Shown: piece by piece, positions 42,728-53,365 of the stretch
How the letters are laid out: each line of letters opens with the position of its first letter
Position numbering within the stretch: the stretch's first letter is position 1
From: Chloroflexota bacterium
GTDB lineage: Bacteria > Chloroflexota > Anaerolineae > Anaerolineales > Villigracilaceae
Direction: 5' to 3'
Assembly (NCBI GenBank): GCA_016234555.1
Contig: JACRBJ010000049.1
Span: 27,239 to 91,238, forward strand
Length of the DNA stretch: 64,000 nt
The notes under the pieces: model-generated
Database searches by the model: none
Seen by the model: the letters and a program-made list of their open reading frames with translations, nothing else
Told to the model about the DNA's origin: nothing
Made by a program: the position numbers and the translations under genes

Positions 42728-43423
42728 AGTCGCAAAATCTGTATATTGAACGGTCTGACCGGGCGCGATGACGACAAATTCATCGTCCCAGGGACCAAAG
42801 ACCATCTTCTTCACAAGGGCGGACGAACCTTCTATTTCCTCGAAACGCAGATTGAATTGCTCGGCGGTCTGGCGGGCGTACGCCTGATAGCGTTCGATTT
42901 CGTATTGACCGGTGTTGATGAATGCCAGCCGCTTGTAGTTTTTGAGCAACAGTCCCGTCATGCGCTTTGCCTTTTCCTCACCGTATTTTTCGACCAGTAA
43001 TTTGTGTTCCTCGAACGGAGTGTCCCCCGCTTCGATCCAGCCCTTTGTCAAATAATAAGTGCCGGGTTCCTGCCTTGCCTGTTTTTTGTACGCCGCGCAC
43101 GAACCCAAAAAGATGGCGATGCAGTCGTCCACTCGCGGGATGACGAGGTGAGCTGTTGTTGCACGCAAGCCAACTACCGCCATGGAACAGAGTCCATAGC
43201 CAAGCAATAACACGTCAGCGCTGCTGCTTGCCTCGTCAATTTTTTCCTGCAAGACCTTCCGCAAACCTTCCGGGCGCAAGTGCAGACCAAAATCGAGCAC
43301 CTCAAACGAAACGTCATCGGGGAGAAAAGGCTGAATCTCCTCGATGACCGTGGCACAGGCGATGATCCGGCGACGGGCGCTGTATAAATGAATCCAATAC
43401 TCGGATTGGGAGAATTTCTCCAT
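42722..43423 (-). CDS. DUF1638 protein linked to methyl transfer
   Basis: About 233 residues, soluble. The DUF1638 signature is visible: RRRIIACATVIEEIQPFL near the start, VLLLGYGLCSMAVVGLRA, and LVIPRVDDCIAIFLGSCAAY. A Lys/Thr-rich YYLTKGWIEAG follows. Proteins of this family recur beside corrinoid methyltransferase genes but their activity is not known. ATG 43423 is chosen over GTG 43468: AAAGGT lies before it and the longer form would overlap the regulatory palindrome at 43454-43470. It is the first gene of the minus-strand cluster, divergent from the GntR regulator. Confidence 0.82.
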   Translation of the reverse strand: MEKFSQSEYWIHLYSARRRIIACATVIEEIQPFLPDDVSFEVLDFGLHLRPEGLRKVLQEKIDEASSSADVLLLGYGLCSMAVVGLRATTAHLVIPRVDDCIAIFLGSCAAYKKQARQEPGTYYLTKGWIEAGDTPFEEHKLLVEKYGEEKAKRMTGLLLKNYKRLAFINTGQYEIERYQAYARQTAEQFNLRFEEIEGSSALVKKMVFGPWDDEFVVIAPGQTVQYTDFATN

Positions 43424-43453
43424 TGACCTTTGGCTGGGTACAAAAAATATTAT

Positions 43454-43470
43454 CCGTGATAAAATCACGG
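43454..43470. promoter_or_regulatory. Palindrome in the divergent DUF1638/GntR promoter region
   Basis: CCGTGAT-AAA-ATCACGG, 7-bp perfect arms. It is a plausible operator for the divergent regulator, or part of the minus-strand leader. Confidence 0.45.
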
Positions 43471-43484
43471 CGAACCTAAAAATT

Positions 43485-43498
43485 TATACACTTGTATA
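43485..43498. promoter_or_regulatory. GntR-type operator candidate
   Basis: TATACA-CT-TGTATA is a 14-bp perfect palindrome between the divergent genes. It resembles the TGTATA-rich sites bound by HutC-subfamily GntR regulators, the type encoded at 43547. Confidence 0.55.
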
Positions 43499-43511
43499 GG
43501 GAAGTGTTCAA

Positions 43512-43537
43512 GTGACAAATGTCAGTGACAAAAGTCA
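43512..43537. repeat. Tandem GTGACAAA(T/A)GTCA repeats upstream of gntR
   Basis: Two adjacent 13-bp repeats differing in one base, each with TGAC/GTCA inverted ends. They lie 9 bp before the GntR start codon and may be a second binding site. Confidence 0.5.
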
Positions 43538-43546
43538 GGGTCTGCC

Positions 43547-44320
43547 ATGAGTCTAAAACCCAAAAGCCATGTGTTGAAGCAAACCGCGTCCATTGACCGG
43601 GATTCCTATGAACCAGCTTACATGCAACTGGCAAAAATCCTGCGTCAGTGCATGGCAACTGGCATTTTGCGCCCCGGTGATCAGCTCCCTTCGGAGGCGC
43701 AACTCTGCGAGCGATACGATGTCAGCCCGATGACGGTGCGCCGCGCCATCAATACCCTGGTCGATCAGGGGGTGGTAATCGCCGAGCAGGGGCGGGGAAC
43801 CTTTGTCAAGCCAGTGGCGATGGGCGCTGCCACCTTCAACCTGGGGAATTTGCAAAGCCTCTTCAACGATCAGGAACATACCACCGTCCAGATTTTGGAA
43901 GCGCGGATTGTGGGTGCCGACGAGCGCGTGGCGCGAAAGCTGGGGATTCGGGTTGGGCAGCGGACGGTTTACATCCGCCGCCTGCTGCGGACTGACGGCA
44001 CGCCCTCCTTGTACCACCGCGAATATCTGATCTATGACCCGCTGCGACCCATCGTCGAAGCGGAGTTGGAAGTCACCGCCCTTCAGCGTCTCTTCAACGG
44101 GACGGGAGAGACCATCCTCAAGCACGGCGATATCAACCTCGAAGCCACCATCCTCAACGACGAAGAGACCCAAATCCTTCAAGTATCACAGCCGATGGCT
44201 GCCTTCTGTTTCGAGCATCTTTTCTACGATTTCGACGACAAACCCATCAGTTGGGGATGGTTCATCGGTCGCGCAGACTGCCTGCGTTTTTCCACCCAGG
44301 TCGGACTACTCATGAATTAA
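43547..44320 (+). CDS. GntR-family (HutC/UTRA) transcriptional regulator
   Basis: 257 residues. The N-terminal winged helix (about 20-90) reads YMQLAKILRQCMATGILRPG, then LPSEAQLCERYDVSPMTVRR and VIAEQGRGTFV. The C-terminal UTRA ligand domain contains GQRTVYIRRLLRTDGTPSLY and the ending AFCFEHLFYDFDDKPISWGW. It is divergent from the methyl-transfer cluster and 11 bp before a second corrinoid protein gene, so it probably controls both directions in response to the methylated substrate. The ribosome site is weak. Confidence 0.9.
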   Translation: MSLKPKSHVLKQTASIDRDSYEPAYMQLAKILRQCMATGILRPGDQLPSEAQLCERYDVSPMTVRRAINTLVDQGVVIAEQGRGTFVKPVAMGAATFNLGNLQSLFNDQEHTTVQILEARIVGADERVARKLGIRVGQRTVYIRRLLRTDGTPSLYHREYLIYDPLRPIVEAELEVTALQRLFNGTGETILKHGDINLEATILNDEETQILQVSQPMAAFCFEHLFYDFDDKPISWGWFIGRADCLRFSTQVGLLMN

Positions 44321-44331
44321 AAGGAACAGTG

Positions 44332-44988
44332 ATGAATGCTCAAAACCCCGATACCCGCCTGATCCACCTGCTCGCCGACCTTGAAGAGGATGCCGTTCTA
44401 AAACTGGTGGAGGAAAGACTGGCTGTCGGTCACGATCCGCTGAAAATTCTTGAGGACTGCAATGAGGGCATGAGGCTGGTCGGTCAACGCTATGAGCGCG
44501 GGGAGTATTACATTGCGGGCTTGATCATGTCTGGCGAAATTTTCCGCGAGGTGGTGGAAATCATCCAGCCGTTGATGGTGAAGAAAACTGATGAAAAGTC
44601 CTCCGGGCTCATCTTGGTGGGAACGGTCTCCGGCGACATTCACGACATCGGCAAGAACATGGTCGGCATGCTGCTTTCATGTTACGGCTTCACGGTCATC
44701 GACCTGGGGGTGGATGTGCCTCCAGCCGAGTTTGCCGCCAAAGCCGTCGAACTCAAACCCGATATCGTGGGATTGTCCGGGCTGATTACCGCTTCGTTTG
44801 AGATGATGAAGAAGACCATCTCCGCCCTGCGTGCTGAAGCCGGGACCCATAACCTCTCCTTCCCGATCCTGATCGGCGGCGGCATGATCGACGAACAAGT
44901 CTGCCGCTACGTCGGGGCGGATTACTGGCTGAAGGATGCGATGGCTGGCGTGAGACTTTGTCAAAACCTGCTGGCTGACCGCTCGTGA
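44332..44988 (+). CDS. Corrinoid (B12)-binding methyl-carrier protein, canonical
   Basis: 218 residues. A helical cap (1-90) precedes a B12 domain with GTVSGDIHDIGKNMVGMLL (His104 ligand, Gly107), VIDLGVDVPP, IVGLSGLITASFE and LIGGGMIDEQ. All base-off cobalamin motifs are intact, in contrast to the paralogue at 41192. AAAGGAACAG precedes ATG 44332. The gene follows gntR closely and the next gene is an MFS carrier. No methyltransferase gene lies on this strand, so it may use the enzymes of the divergent cluster or those of the sugar operons. Confidence 0.92.
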   Translation: MNAQNPDTRLIHLLADLEEDAVLKLVEERLAVGHDPLKILEDCNEGMRLVGQRYERGEYYIAGLIMSGEIFREVVEIIQPLMVKKTDEKSSGLILVGTVSGDIHDIGKNMVGMLLSCYGFTVIDLGVDVPPAEFAAKAVELKPDIVGLSGLITASFEMMKKTISALRAEAGTHNLSFPILIGGGMIDEQVCRYVGADYWLKDAMAGVRLCQNLLADRS

Positions 44989-45027
44989 CCTATCCGCTCC
45001 CCCGTCGTCCCTGACACCTGTCTGCTC

Positions 45028-45049
45028 CCTGCGCCGTCCCCGGCGCAGG
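45028..45049 (+). terminator. GC-rich hairpin after the corrinoid protein gene
   Basis: CCTGCGCCG-TCCC-CGGCGCAGG, perfect 9-bp arms, without a U-run. It lies in the 90-bp gap before the MFS gene. Confidence 0.5.
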
Positions 45050-45078
45050 ATTTCCGTCACCAATGAAAGCCAACATTC

Positions 45079-46362
45079 ATGAATCATCCTCTCTTTCAAA
45101 CCCTGCGCGAGTTGAAGGGCAACCCGCGCGTCACCGTGCTTACCGAGGTGATGTTTGGAATCCCGTATAACCTGTTCAACCCGTTTGCCTCCGTCTACAT
45201 GCTGGCATTGGGGTTGACCGACCAGCAGATCGGAAGCATTGCCAGTTTGGGGCTGGCGCTCCAGGTTTTCACCGCCCTGCTCAGCGGCGCAATCGTCGAT
45301 AAGTTTGGCAGGCGGCTGACCCTCCTCGTTGCGGATTTTGTGGGATGGAGCCTGCCCTGCCTGATCTGGGCAATCGCCCAGGATTTTCGTTTCTTTGTCG
45401 CGGCGGCGGCGATGAACAGCCTCTGGCGCATCTCGAATACAGCCTGGACGTGCCTGATGGTGGAGGATGCCGAGGAGCGTCATCTTGTCCACATCTGGAC
45501 CTGGATCTTTATCTTCGCGGTCTGTTCGGCGTTCGTCGCGCCGCTGGGCGGATGGTTCGTTGGACGTTTTGGATTGATTCCCGCCGTACGCGGATTATAT
45601 CTTTTTGGCTTTATCATGCTGACGGCAAAAGCTGTGGTGCTGTACATTTATTCCCACGAGACCGCGCGCGGCATTCAGCGCAGGGAGGAGACCCGTCACC
45701 GGTCGATCATGAGCCTGTTGGGAGAATATCGCAGTGTATTTGCCCAGCTTTTACATTCCAAACCCATCCTGGCTGCCCTGTCCCTGCTGGTCATCACCAA
45801 CATTTATAACACCGTCAGCGGCAGTTTTTGGGGTGTGTTGTTTACGAGCAAACTTGGCTTCACTAACTCTGAAATATCAACTTACGTGGCGCTACGCTCG
45901 ATCATCATGACTGCCTGTTTCTTCTTGCTCGGACCACGCCTGACCAACCTGCGCCGCTTCCGCCTTCCGTTGTGGACGGGGTTCATCGCCTTCTTTGCCA
46001 GTCAGTTGCTTTTGGTGATGATGCCTGCGCGCGCCATTCCCCTTCTGGTTCTCAGCGTGGCGCTCGAAGGATTCGCCTCAGCCTTGGTCAGCCCGATGAC
46101 CGAATCCCTGCTGGCGGTTTCGCTCGAATCGGACGAACGCGCCCGAGTCAGTGCCATGGTATACGTGGCGTTGATCGTGCTGATCTCGCCCTTTGGCTGG
46201 ATCGCCGGTCAACTCTCCGCAATGGACCGCGCCCTGCCTTTCGCGCTGAACATGGCTCTCTTTGCCCTTGGCATTGCCATCGTCTGGTTCATTGGGCGCC
46301 CGGGGTTTCTTCCCTCACCATCCCAGCCTGCCCGCCATGACGAGAATGGATTTTCCAAATAA
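45079..46362 (+). CDS. MFS transporter
   Basis: 427 residues with about twelve hydrophobic helices. The loop after helix 2 reads GAIVDKFGRRLTLLVADF, the classical MFS motif A. ETARGIQRREETRHRSIM marks the central cytosolic loop. The N- and C-termini are cytosolic and polar. It is downstream of the second corrinoid protein gene in the same direction and so may belong to the methyl-transfer system as a second carrier. No strong ribosome site is seen before ATG 45079. Substrate unknown. Confidence 0.85.
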   Translation: MNHPLFQTLRELKGNPRVTVLTEVMFGIPYNLFNPFASVYMLALGLTDQQIGSIASLGLALQVFTALLSGAIVDKFGRRLTLLVADFVGWSLPCLIWAIAQDFRFFVAAAAMNSLWRISNTAWTCLMVEDAEERHLVHIWTWIFIFAVCSAFVAPLGGWFVGRFGLIPAVRGLYLFGFIMLTAKAVVLYIYSHETARGIQRREETRHRSIMSLLGEYRSVFAQLLHSKPILAALSLLVITNIYNTVSGSFWGVLFTSKLGFTNSEISTYVALRSIIMTACFFLLGPRLTNLRRFRLPLWTGFIAFFASQLLLVMMPARAIPLLVLSVALEGFASALVSPMTESLLAVSLESDERARVSAMVYVALIVLISPFGWIAGQLSAMDRALPFALNMALFALGIAIVWFIGRPGFLPSPSQPARHDENGFSK

Positions 46363-46507
46363 CGCATTAATGTTTTTGAAGTATGATGGGCATGAAAAAT
46401 GACGCTGTTTTCATCCTGTTGGTGAAGCATCTCTTCCATGAACCACAATGTATCGTGTTTATGTATGGGAAGGAAGGGATCCCATCTATAACGGATCACT
46501 TTGCGGT

Positions 46508-46522
46508 GTGAGCAAAACTCAC
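46508..46522 (+). promoter_or_regulatory. Small hairpin next to the ribosome site of the diguanylate cyclase gene
   Basis: GTGAG-CAAAA-CTCAC followed directly by GAGG and ATG 46533. It could tune translation. The upstream gap 46363-46532 shows no other clear element. Confidence 0.35.
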
Positions 46523-46532
46523 GAGGCGCCGA

Positions 46533-49500
46533 ATGTATGCTTTTGACATGAGAACTGTCATCTTCAGTTACATTATCAGCAACGCCATCTGTACGATGGT
46601 GGTTTTGTCCCTGTATCTTCAAAACCGCAAGCGTTTTAAGGGACTCGGGTTCTGGCTGGCGGATTTTGTGATGCAGTTCATTGTCATGGTTTTGGTTATT
46701 CTGCGCGACAGTGTGCCAGACTTTGTGTCCATGACGGTCAGTAATGCACTTGTCGTTGGCGGGACCATGTTTCTCCTGGTGGGTCTCGAATGGTTTTGGG
46801 GAAAGCGCAGGCCGCAACTCCATAACCTCATTCTGCTGGAAGTTTTCATTATTGTTCACGCCTATTTTGTCTTCGTTTATCCCAGTCTGAAGGTTCGCAA
46901 CATCATTTTTTCACTTGGCTTGCTGGCGGTATGCGCCCAGTGCGCGTGGCTCATGTTGCAAAGGGTGGACGTGGAAATACGTCATCACACACGCACTGCG
47001 GGCACTCTGTTTGTCGCCTATTGTCTGGTCAGCGTTGCCCGTATTCTAATAGACCTTGCCATCCCTGCGGGTAATGATTTTTTTCGTTCCAATGTTTATG
47101 ACACGTCAGTGGTGATGCTCTACCAGATGCTTTTCATTGGACTGACCTTCAGTCTGCTCCTGATGGTCAACCACCGCCTGGTGATTGATTTGGAGCAGGA
47201 TGTTGCGGTCCGCGAACAAACAGAGAGTGCCCTTAGGTTGAGCGACGAGAAATTCCAGAAGGCATTTCATTCCAGCCCGGATGCGGTTCTCATTACCCGT
47301 ATGAACGATGGGAAGATCGTGGAAGTCAACGAGGGTTTCTCCCAAATTACAGGGTATTCAAGGGAGGAATCGCTTGGCAATACCACAATTGACCTGGGGC
47401 TTTGGGCGGACCCAAAAGTTCGTGAAGGTTTTGTCAGTGCCTTGCAGGGACAGTCCAGACTTCGAGGCGTGGAATACGATTTTCGCTCCAGGTCGGGGAA
47501 AATACTAAAGGGGCTTCTATCTGCGGAAGTTGTTCTGCTGGGAGATACACCGCACTTGCTGGCTATCATTCATGACATTACCCAGCGCAAGCAGATGGAA
47601 GAGGCTCTGCGCGAAAGAAACGCCCTGTTGGAAACCCTGCGTCAGGCCACACTGGACATGCTTGCCCGCCGTAATATGGATGACCTGTTGAGTACCCTTG
47701 TGGAAAGTGCGCGCAAATTGCTCGACGCTCATGCCGTGAGCATCGACCTGCTTGAGGGTACAGACATGCTCATCACTTACGCGGCATCCTCCGACAAGTT
47801 TCTCAAAGTGGGCGATACCGTATGGCGCGGGAAAGAGGGGTTCCTGAGCTGGCAGGCTGTTGATTCTGGTGAACCAGCCATCATGGAAGATTATGCCACT
47901 TGGGAGAAGCGCCGTGCATTATATGAAGGCTTGCCCCTCCATGCCGCCATGGTAGTTCCCATAAAACACAAGGACAGCGTTGTCGGGACAATCAACTTCG
48001 CACGCAGTAACAGCAACCAGCCTTTTACTGAAACGGATATCTATGTTGCCGGTCAATTCGCCCAGATGACCGCCCTTGTCATGGATAATGCCCAGGTTTA
48101 CTCACAACTGCAAAGCGAACTGAAGGAACGCATTCAGGTTGAAGAGGCGTTGAGACAAAGCAGGGAAAGATACCAGGCGTTCATTTCTCAAAGCTTCGAA
48201 GCCATCTATCGCACGGAATTCGACCATCCCATCGACATCTCCTTGCCTGTGGAAACGCAAATCGACCTGATCTATGAAAATGCATACATGGCAGAATGCA
48301 ACCAGACCCTTGCCGGTATGTATGGCTTGTCGTCTGCCGAGGCAATGGTTGGCATGCGTCTGGTCGATGCACATGGTGGAAGGGACAATCCCGTTAATCG
48401 AGCCGCGTTCAGAAAATTTATCGAGGGTGACTACAGGTCTATTAACGATGAAACGATGGAGTATGACAAGGCTGGTAACCCTGTCTGGTTCCTCAGCAAC
48501 ACCATTGGTATCGTGGAAAATGGTCGTCTTGTCCGCATGTGGGGAACCTCCATCGACATTACAAGGCGTAAAAAGATGGAGCTCGACCTGAGGAACAGCG
48601 AACAGAGATATCAGTTGATCTTCGATACGATGGAGAGAGGGGTGATTTATCAGGCTGCAGATGGATATGTTACCTCCGTCAACTCTGCTGCAGAAAAAAT
48701 TCTGGGTTTGACGTTGGAGCAAATGCAGGAGGGAATGCTCATTGAGCCGTACTGGAGCGCTATTCGCGAGGATGGTTCCCTGTTTTCTGATGAATCTCAT
48801 CCATTCATGGCCGCCTTGCAAACAGGCAGGCCCGTATCCAATGTGGTTATGAGAGTTTTCAACCCGAAACTCAATGAGTACCGCTGGATCAGTATCAATG
48901 CCATGCCGCAGTTCAAAAATGGGGAAGACGTTCCGTATCAGGTATATACTACATTTGACGATGTCACCGAACACAAGCTTGCCGACGAGGTTTTTCAGGT
49001 ACGCCTGAAATTATTTGAACTTTCCTCGTCCCTTTCGCTGGGTGAGTTGATGCAGGTGGCACTCGATCAAATCGGGCCTATCCTCAACAGCCCGATAGGT
49101 TTCTATCATTTTGTCGAATCTGACCAGAAAACACTTTCACTCCAGGCATGGTCCACGCGAACACTGAGTGAATTTTGCAAAGCGGAGGGTCGCGGATTGC
49201 ATTACCCAATTGACCAGGCTGGGGTCTGGACAGACTGCGTCTTCCAACGCAAGCCTGTCATCCACAACGATTACCCCTCCCTCCCGAATAGACATGGGTT
49301 GCCGCCCGGACACGCAGAAGTGATTCGTGAGCTGGTTGTTCCCATCCTTCGCAACGGACTCGTGGTTTCCATCCTGGGGGTTGGCAATAAGCCTTCGAAC
49401 TATACCGACAAGGATGCTCAACTCGTATCCTATTTGGCGGATGTCATCTGGGAGATCGTGGAGCGCAAACGTACCGAGGAAAAACTGCAGCAACTCTCGC

Positions 49501-50435
49501 GCGCTGTTGAGCAAAGCCCCGCCTCCATTGTGATCACGGATACGAAAGGCTGTATTGAATATGTAAACCCGCGCTTCACCGAGGTAACAGGTTACAGTGC
49601 AGAGGAGGTGATTGGGCGGAACCCGCGTATCCTGAAAACGGCGTTAACCCCAAAGGAAACTCATCGCGAATTATGGGAGACCGTCACTGCGGGCAGGGAC
49701 TGGCAGGGCGAATTCGTCAACCGCAGGAAGAGTGGTGCGTTCTATTATGAACTGGCGAGCATCTCCCCCATTTTGGATGTGCACGGTTCCATCACTCATT
49801 ATGTGGCGGTCAAGGAAGACGTCACGGAAAGCAAAGAGTCCCAGTTGCAGTTGCGTTCGATGAACGAGCAGCTTGCGGAGCAGATCAGGGAAAACCTCAA
49901 GTTGCAGGAGATTTTGCGCGAGCAGGCAATCCGCGACCCGTTGACGGGTTTGTATAATCGCCGCTATCTTTACGAAACCATGGGACGCGAACTGGCGCGC
50001 GCCCGGCGCGAAAAATATCCCATCAGTTTTATGATGATGGACATTGACCGCTTCAAACAGGTCAACGACACTTACGGACATGATGCCGGCGATATGGTGT
50101 TGGTGGCGCTGGCAGACCTTCTGCATACCCATACTCGTCAGGGTGATATTGCTTGCCGCTACGGAGGTGAGGAATTTTTGGTGATCATGCTGCGTGTGGG
50201 TGAGACGGATGCCAAACGGCGCGCTGAAGAAATCCGCAATAGCTTCAATGACCTCCATATGGATTACGACAATACAAAACTATCCGCCTCTATTTCCATC
50301 GGAGTGGCTTTTTATCCGCGTGACGGCAGCGACTCGGATGCGGTCATCAAAGCTGCCGACACTGCCATGTATCAAGCCAAACATGCGGGACGCAATTGTG
50401 TACGCGTTTGGGAAGTCAATTCTCAGCCGACATAA
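46533..50435 (+). CDS. Multi-sensor diguanylate cyclase (membrane, PAS and GAF domains, GGDEF)
   Basis: 1300 residues. The N-terminal 215 residues form about six to seven membrane helices. Then follow, by motif: PAS (about 235-360; [20 protein letters not shown]), GAF (375-525), PAS (545-680), PAS (690-815), GAF (820-985), PAS/PAC (990-1110; [20 protein letters not shown]) and a GGDEF domain (1140-1295). The last has [16 protein letters not shown] and active loop [15 protein letters not shown] five residues before the loop is a product-inhibition (I) site. It should make c-di-GMP and be feedback-controlled. No EAL domain. Monocistronic; an alternative start is ATG 46548. Confidence 0.92.
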   Translation: MYAFDMRTVIFSYIISNAICTMVVLSLYLQNRKRFKGLGFWLADFVMQFIVMVLVILRDSVPDFVSMTVSNALVVGGTMFLLVGLEWFWGKRRPQLHNLILLEVFIIVHAYFVFVYPSLKVRNIIFSLGLLAVCAQCAWLMLQRVDVEIRHHTRTAGTLFVAYCLVSVARILIDLAIPAGNDFFRSNVYDTSVVMLYQMLFIGLTFSLLLMVNHRLVIDLEQDVAVREQTESALRLSDEKFQKAFHSSPDAVLITRMNDGKIVEVNEGFSQITGYSREESLGNTTIDLGLWADPKVREGFVSALQGQSRLRGVEYDFRSRSGKILKGLLSAEVVLLGDTPHLLAIIHDITQRKQMEEALRERNALLETLRQATLDMLARRNMDDLLSTLVESARKLLDAHAVSIDLLEGTDMLITYAASSDKFLKVGDTVWRGKEGFLSWQAVDSGEPAIMEDYATWEKRRALYEGLPLHAAMVVPIKHKDSVVGTINFARSNSNQPFTETDIYVAGQFAQMTALVMDNAQVYSQLQSELKERIQVEEALRQSRERYQAFISQSFEAIYRTEFDHPIDISLPVETQIDLIYENAYMAECNQTLAGMYGLSSAEAMVGMRLVDAHGGRDNPVNRAAFRKFIEGDYRSINDETMEYDKAGNPVWFLSNTIGIVENGRLVRMWGTSIDITRRKKMELDLRNSEQRYQLIFDTMERGVIYQAADGYVTSVNSAAEKILGLTLEQMQEGMLIEPYWSAIREDGSLFSDESHPFMAALQTGRPVSNVVMRVFNPKLNEYRWISINAMPQFKNGEDVPYQVYTTFDDVTEHKLADEVFQVRLKLFELSSSLSLGELMQVALDQIGPILNSPIGFYHFVESDQKTLSLQAWSTRTLSEFCKAEGRGLHYPIDQAGVWTDCVFQRKPVIHNDYPSLPNRHGLPPGHAEVIRELVVPILRNGLVVSILGVGNKPSNYTDKDAQLVSYLADVIWEIVERKRTEEKLQQLSRAVEQSPASIVITDTKGCIEYVNPRFTEVTGYSAEEVIGRNPRILKTALTPKETHRELWETVTAGRDWQGEFVNRRKSGAFYYELASISPILDVHGSITHYVAVKEDVTESKESQLQLRSMNEQLAEQIRENLKLQEILREQAIRDPLTGLYNRRYLYETMGRELARARREKYPISFMMMDIDRFKQVNDTYGHDAGDMVLVALADLLHTHTRQGDIACRYGGEEFLVIMLRVGETDAKRRAEEIRNSFNDLHMDYDNTKLSASISIGVAFYPRDGSDSDAVIKAADTAMYQAKHAGRNCVRVWEVNSQPT

Positions 50436-50464
50436 ATCTTCATCGCCTTAAAAGGGAATCATCC

Positions 50465-52015
50465 ATGCCCGAAAACCTTCTTGCCATCGATAACGGAACA
50501 CAATCCGCCCGCGCGCTTTTATTCGACCCGCGTGGCAACCTGCTCGCCAAACATCGCGTCCCCATCGAGTCGTATTATTCCACCGCGCCCGGTCTTGCCG
50601 AGCAGGACCCCGAAGTTTTCTGGAGTGCCATCTGCGAAGCCTGTCAGGGACTGTGGGCGCAGGGCGTGGACAAATCGTCCATCGCCGCCGTCTCGCTGAC
50701 CACCCAGCGCAGCACCCTCGTCAACGTGGACAAGCACGGCAAGCCGCTGCGTCCTGCCATCGTCTGGCCCGACCAACGCCGCACCGATGGACTCAAACCC
50801 GTCAGCGGGTGGTGGGGCGTGGCATTCAAAGTTGCGGGCGCATCCGAGACCGTTGCGTATCTCCAAGCCGAAGCCGAATGCAACTGGATTCGCACCCACC
50901 AGCCCGAAGTCTGGCGCGAAACGCACAAATATCTCTTTTTATCCGGATACCTCACCTATCGGCTCGTCGGTCGCTTTGTGGATTCGGTCGCCTCGCAGGT
51001 GGGATACGTCCCCTTCGACTACAAATCGCAGACGTGGGCGCGACCATTGGATTGGAAGTGGCAGGCTGTGCCAATGGACAAAAACATTTTGCCCGACCTC
51101 GTGCCTGCCGCGTCGCCTTTGGGCTTGATCTCCGCCGAAGCCTCGTCCGTCACCGGCATCCCGCAGGGACTTCCGCTCATCGCCTCCGCCGCCGACAAAG
51201 CCACCGAAGTCCTCGGCGCGGGCTGTCTCGAACCGCACGTCGCCTGCCTGAGTTACGGCACGACCGCCACCATCAACACCACGCACAAAAAATACATCGA
51301 GGTGATTCCGCTCCTGCCGCCGTATCCCGCCGCCGTGCCGGGACAATACAGCTTCGAGATTCAAATCTATCGCGGCTTCTGGATGGTGACCTGGTTCAAG
51401 CATGAGTTTGGTCTGCGCGAGCAAAAACTTGCCGACGAGCAGGGAGTCGAAGCCGAAGCCCTCTTTGACGAGTTGATTCGTTCCGTGTCTCCCGGCTCGG
51501 ACGGGCTGGTCTTGCAGCCGTACTGGTCGCCGGGACTGCGATTCCCCGGTCCCGAAGCGCGCGGCGCAGTCATTGGCTTCAGCGACGTTCACACCCGCGC
51601 TCATTTGTATCGCGCCATCCTCGAAGGGCTTGCCTATGCCCTGCGCGAAGGCGCCGAGCGGACTGAAAAACGCAGCGGCGTGCCAATCACCGAGTTGCGA
51701 GTCGCTGGCGGGGGAAGCCAGTCCGACGCGGCGCTCCAACTCACGGCAGATGTCTTCGGGTTGCCTGCCTCGCGCCCGCATGTGTACGAAGCCTCCGCCC
51801 TCGGCGCCGCAATCGACGCGGCGGTCGGAGTCGGCATCCACAAGGATTTCCCCACCGCCATCCGCGAGATGACCCGCGTCCGCGATACGTTCGAGCCTGA
51901 CGCAAAAATACACGCCCGATACAATGATTTGTATCATGGCGTGTACAAGAACATGTACAGCCGCTTGAAGCCGCTGTATGAGTTTATGAAGAAGGGCGGA
52001 AAGTCTACGCCATAA
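50465..52015 (+). CDS. FGGY-family carbohydrate kinase
   Basis: 516 residues, actin-fold sugar kinase. The N-terminal phosphate loop is [33 protein letters not shown] provides the substrate-side Asp region, and [20 protein letters not shown] near the C-terminus is the FGGY signature segment. The middle part ([18 protein letters not shown]) is normal. The sugar (xylulose, ribulose, glycerol-like) cannot be told from sequence alone. ATG 50465 follows AAGGGA. The last 11 bp overlap the convergent GH1 gene. It probably serves the beta-glucoside locus or an adjacent pentose pathway. Confidence 0.88.
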   Translation: MPENLLAIDNGTQSARALLFDPRGNLLAKHRVPIESYYSTAPGLAEQDPEVFWSAICEACQGLWAQGVDKSSIAAVSLTTQRSTLVNVDKHGKPLRPAIVWPDQRRTDGLKPVSGWWGVAFKVAGASETVAYLQAEAECNWIRTHQPEVWRETHKYLFLSGYLTYRLVGRFVDSVASQVGYVPFDYKSQTWARPLDWKWQAVPMDKNILPDLVPAASPLGLISAEASSVTGIPQGLPLIASAADKATEVLGAGCLEPHVACLSYGTTATINTTHKKYIEVIPLLPPYPAAVPGQYSFEIQIYRGFWMVTWFKHEFGLREQKLADEQGVEAEALFDELIRSVSPGSDGLVLQPYWSPGLRFPGPEARGAVIGFSDVHTRAHLYRAILEGLAYALREGAERTEKRSGVPITELRVAGGGSQSDAALQLTADVFGLPASRPHVYEASALGAAIDAAVGVGIHKDFPTAIREMTRVRDTFEPDAKIHARYNDLYHGVYKNMYSRLKPLYEFMKKGGKSTP

Positions 52016-53348
52016 CTTCGCCGATGATGCGGCTGTACCAGCGTCCGCTGGATTTCACTGTGCGCTTCTGGGTCTTGTAGTCCACATGCACGATGCCGAA
52101 GCGTTTGGAGAATCCAAAGCCCCATTCGAAGTTATCGAACAGCGACCAGACGAAATAGCCCTTGACCGGTACGTCCGCATGGATAGCCTGGCTGACCATC
52201 TCCAGATGGCGTTTGATGTACGACAACCGGGCGGGATCGTCCACCTGTCCGTCGGCATCGACCTCGTCCGGGAAGGCGGCTCCGTTCTCGGTGATGTAAA
52301 TGGCGGGGAAGGCGTAATCGAAATACAGGCGTCCCAGAATGTTGTAGAGTCCCTTCGGGTAGACCTCCCAATCCATTTCGGTAATTTCGTCGCCGCGGAT
52401 GACGGTGCGAGGTTCGTTCTCCGCCTCGCTGACGTTTTCCGCGCGGGCGATGTTGCGAGTGTAATAATTGACTCCCACAAAATCAACGGGGACGGCGATC
52501 ACTTCCATGTCGCCGGGTTGGATGAATTCCATCGCATTGCCATGTCCGTTGACGATATCCTGTGGGTAGCCGCGCCCAACCAGCGGGTCGAGGAAAAAGC
52601 GGTTGATGTAGCCGTCAGTCCAAGTGGCGGCTTTTCTGTCCGCCATGCTCGGAGAGGCGGGTTCCTGCGGAGTCAAATTCAATGTGATTCCCACGTTGGC
52701 GTTCGCGCAGTTGGCGCGGATCACCGGCACAGACCGTCCGTGTGAAAGAAGCAGATGGTGGGAGCCAGCTATGGCTTCGTTCAGGTTGGTGTGACCGGGG
52801 GCGTGGCGGCCATCGCGGTAGCCGACAAAGGCGCTGACCCACGGCTCGTTCAGAGTGATCCAATTCTTTACGCGGTCGCCCAACGCGCGGGTGACAACGT
52901 CCGTATATTCGACAAACGCATCCACGATCATGCGTGAAGCCCAGCCGCCCTCGTCCTGCAAAACCTGCGGCAGGTCCCAGTGATAAAGCGTCACCCACGG
53001 CTCGATCTTTTCCGCGAGCAGGGCGTCCACAAGCTGGCTGTAAAAATCGATTCCCATCTGGTTGACCCTGCCCCTTCCTTCGGGCAGGACGCGGGTCCAG
53101 GCTATCGAAAAGCGATAGGCTTTCAACCCCAAATCCTTCATCAACTTCACGTCATCGTGCCAGCGGTGATAATGGTCGCAGGCAATGTCGCCCGTGTCGC
53201 CGTCCTGCACGCAGCCGGGCGTGTGACTGAAACGATCCCAAATGCTTTCGCCCTTGCCGTCCTCGTCCCATGCGCCTTCGATCTGATACGAAGCCGTGGC
53301 GGCGCCCCATACAAACCCCTTCGGAAATTGAAACATCTTTTTATCCAC
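52005..53348 (-). CDS. Glycoside hydrolase family 1 (beta-glucosidase)
   Basis: 447 residues, cytosolic, the usual GH1 length. [20 protein letters not shown] starts the barrel. The acid/base Glu is in [15 protein letters not shown] and the nucleophile Glu in [33 protein letters not shown] near the end is diagnostic. It would hydrolyse cellobiose or aryl-beta-glucosides brought in by the transporter of this locus. The start is GTG 53348, with GGAG 7 nt upstream; ATG 53336 is an alternative. Last gene of the minus-strand operon, 17 bp after GH94. Confidence 0.95.
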   Translation of the reverse strand: MDKKMFQFPKGFVWGAATASYQIEGAWDEDGKGESIWDRFSHTPGCVQDGDTGDIACDHYHRWHDDVKLMKDLGLKAYRFSIAWTRVLPEGRGRVNQMGIDFYSQLVDALLAEKIEPWVTLYHWDLPQVLQDEGGWASRMIVDAFVEYTDVVTRALGDRVKNWITLNEPWVSAFVGYRDGRHAPGHTNLNEAIAGSHHLLLSHGRSVPVIRANCANANVGITLNLTPQEPASPSMADRKAATWTDGYINRFFLDPLVGRGYPQDIVNGHGNAMEFIQPGDMEVIAVPVDFVGVNYYTRNIARAENVSEAENEPRTVIRGDEITEMDWEVYPKGLYNILGRLYFDYAFPAIYITENGAAFPDEVDADGQVDDPARLSYIKRHLEMVSQAIHADVPVKGYFVWSLFDNFEWGFGFSKRFGIVHVDYKTQKRTVKSSGRWYSRIIGEVMA

Positions 53349-53365
53349 GTATGTTCTCCATTCGT

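Noticed and set aside
46363..46532. c-di-GMP riboswitch upstream of the diguanylate cyclase
   Set aside because: Only a small GTGAG/CTCAC hairpin is present; the conserved core of known c-di-GMP aptamers was not found.
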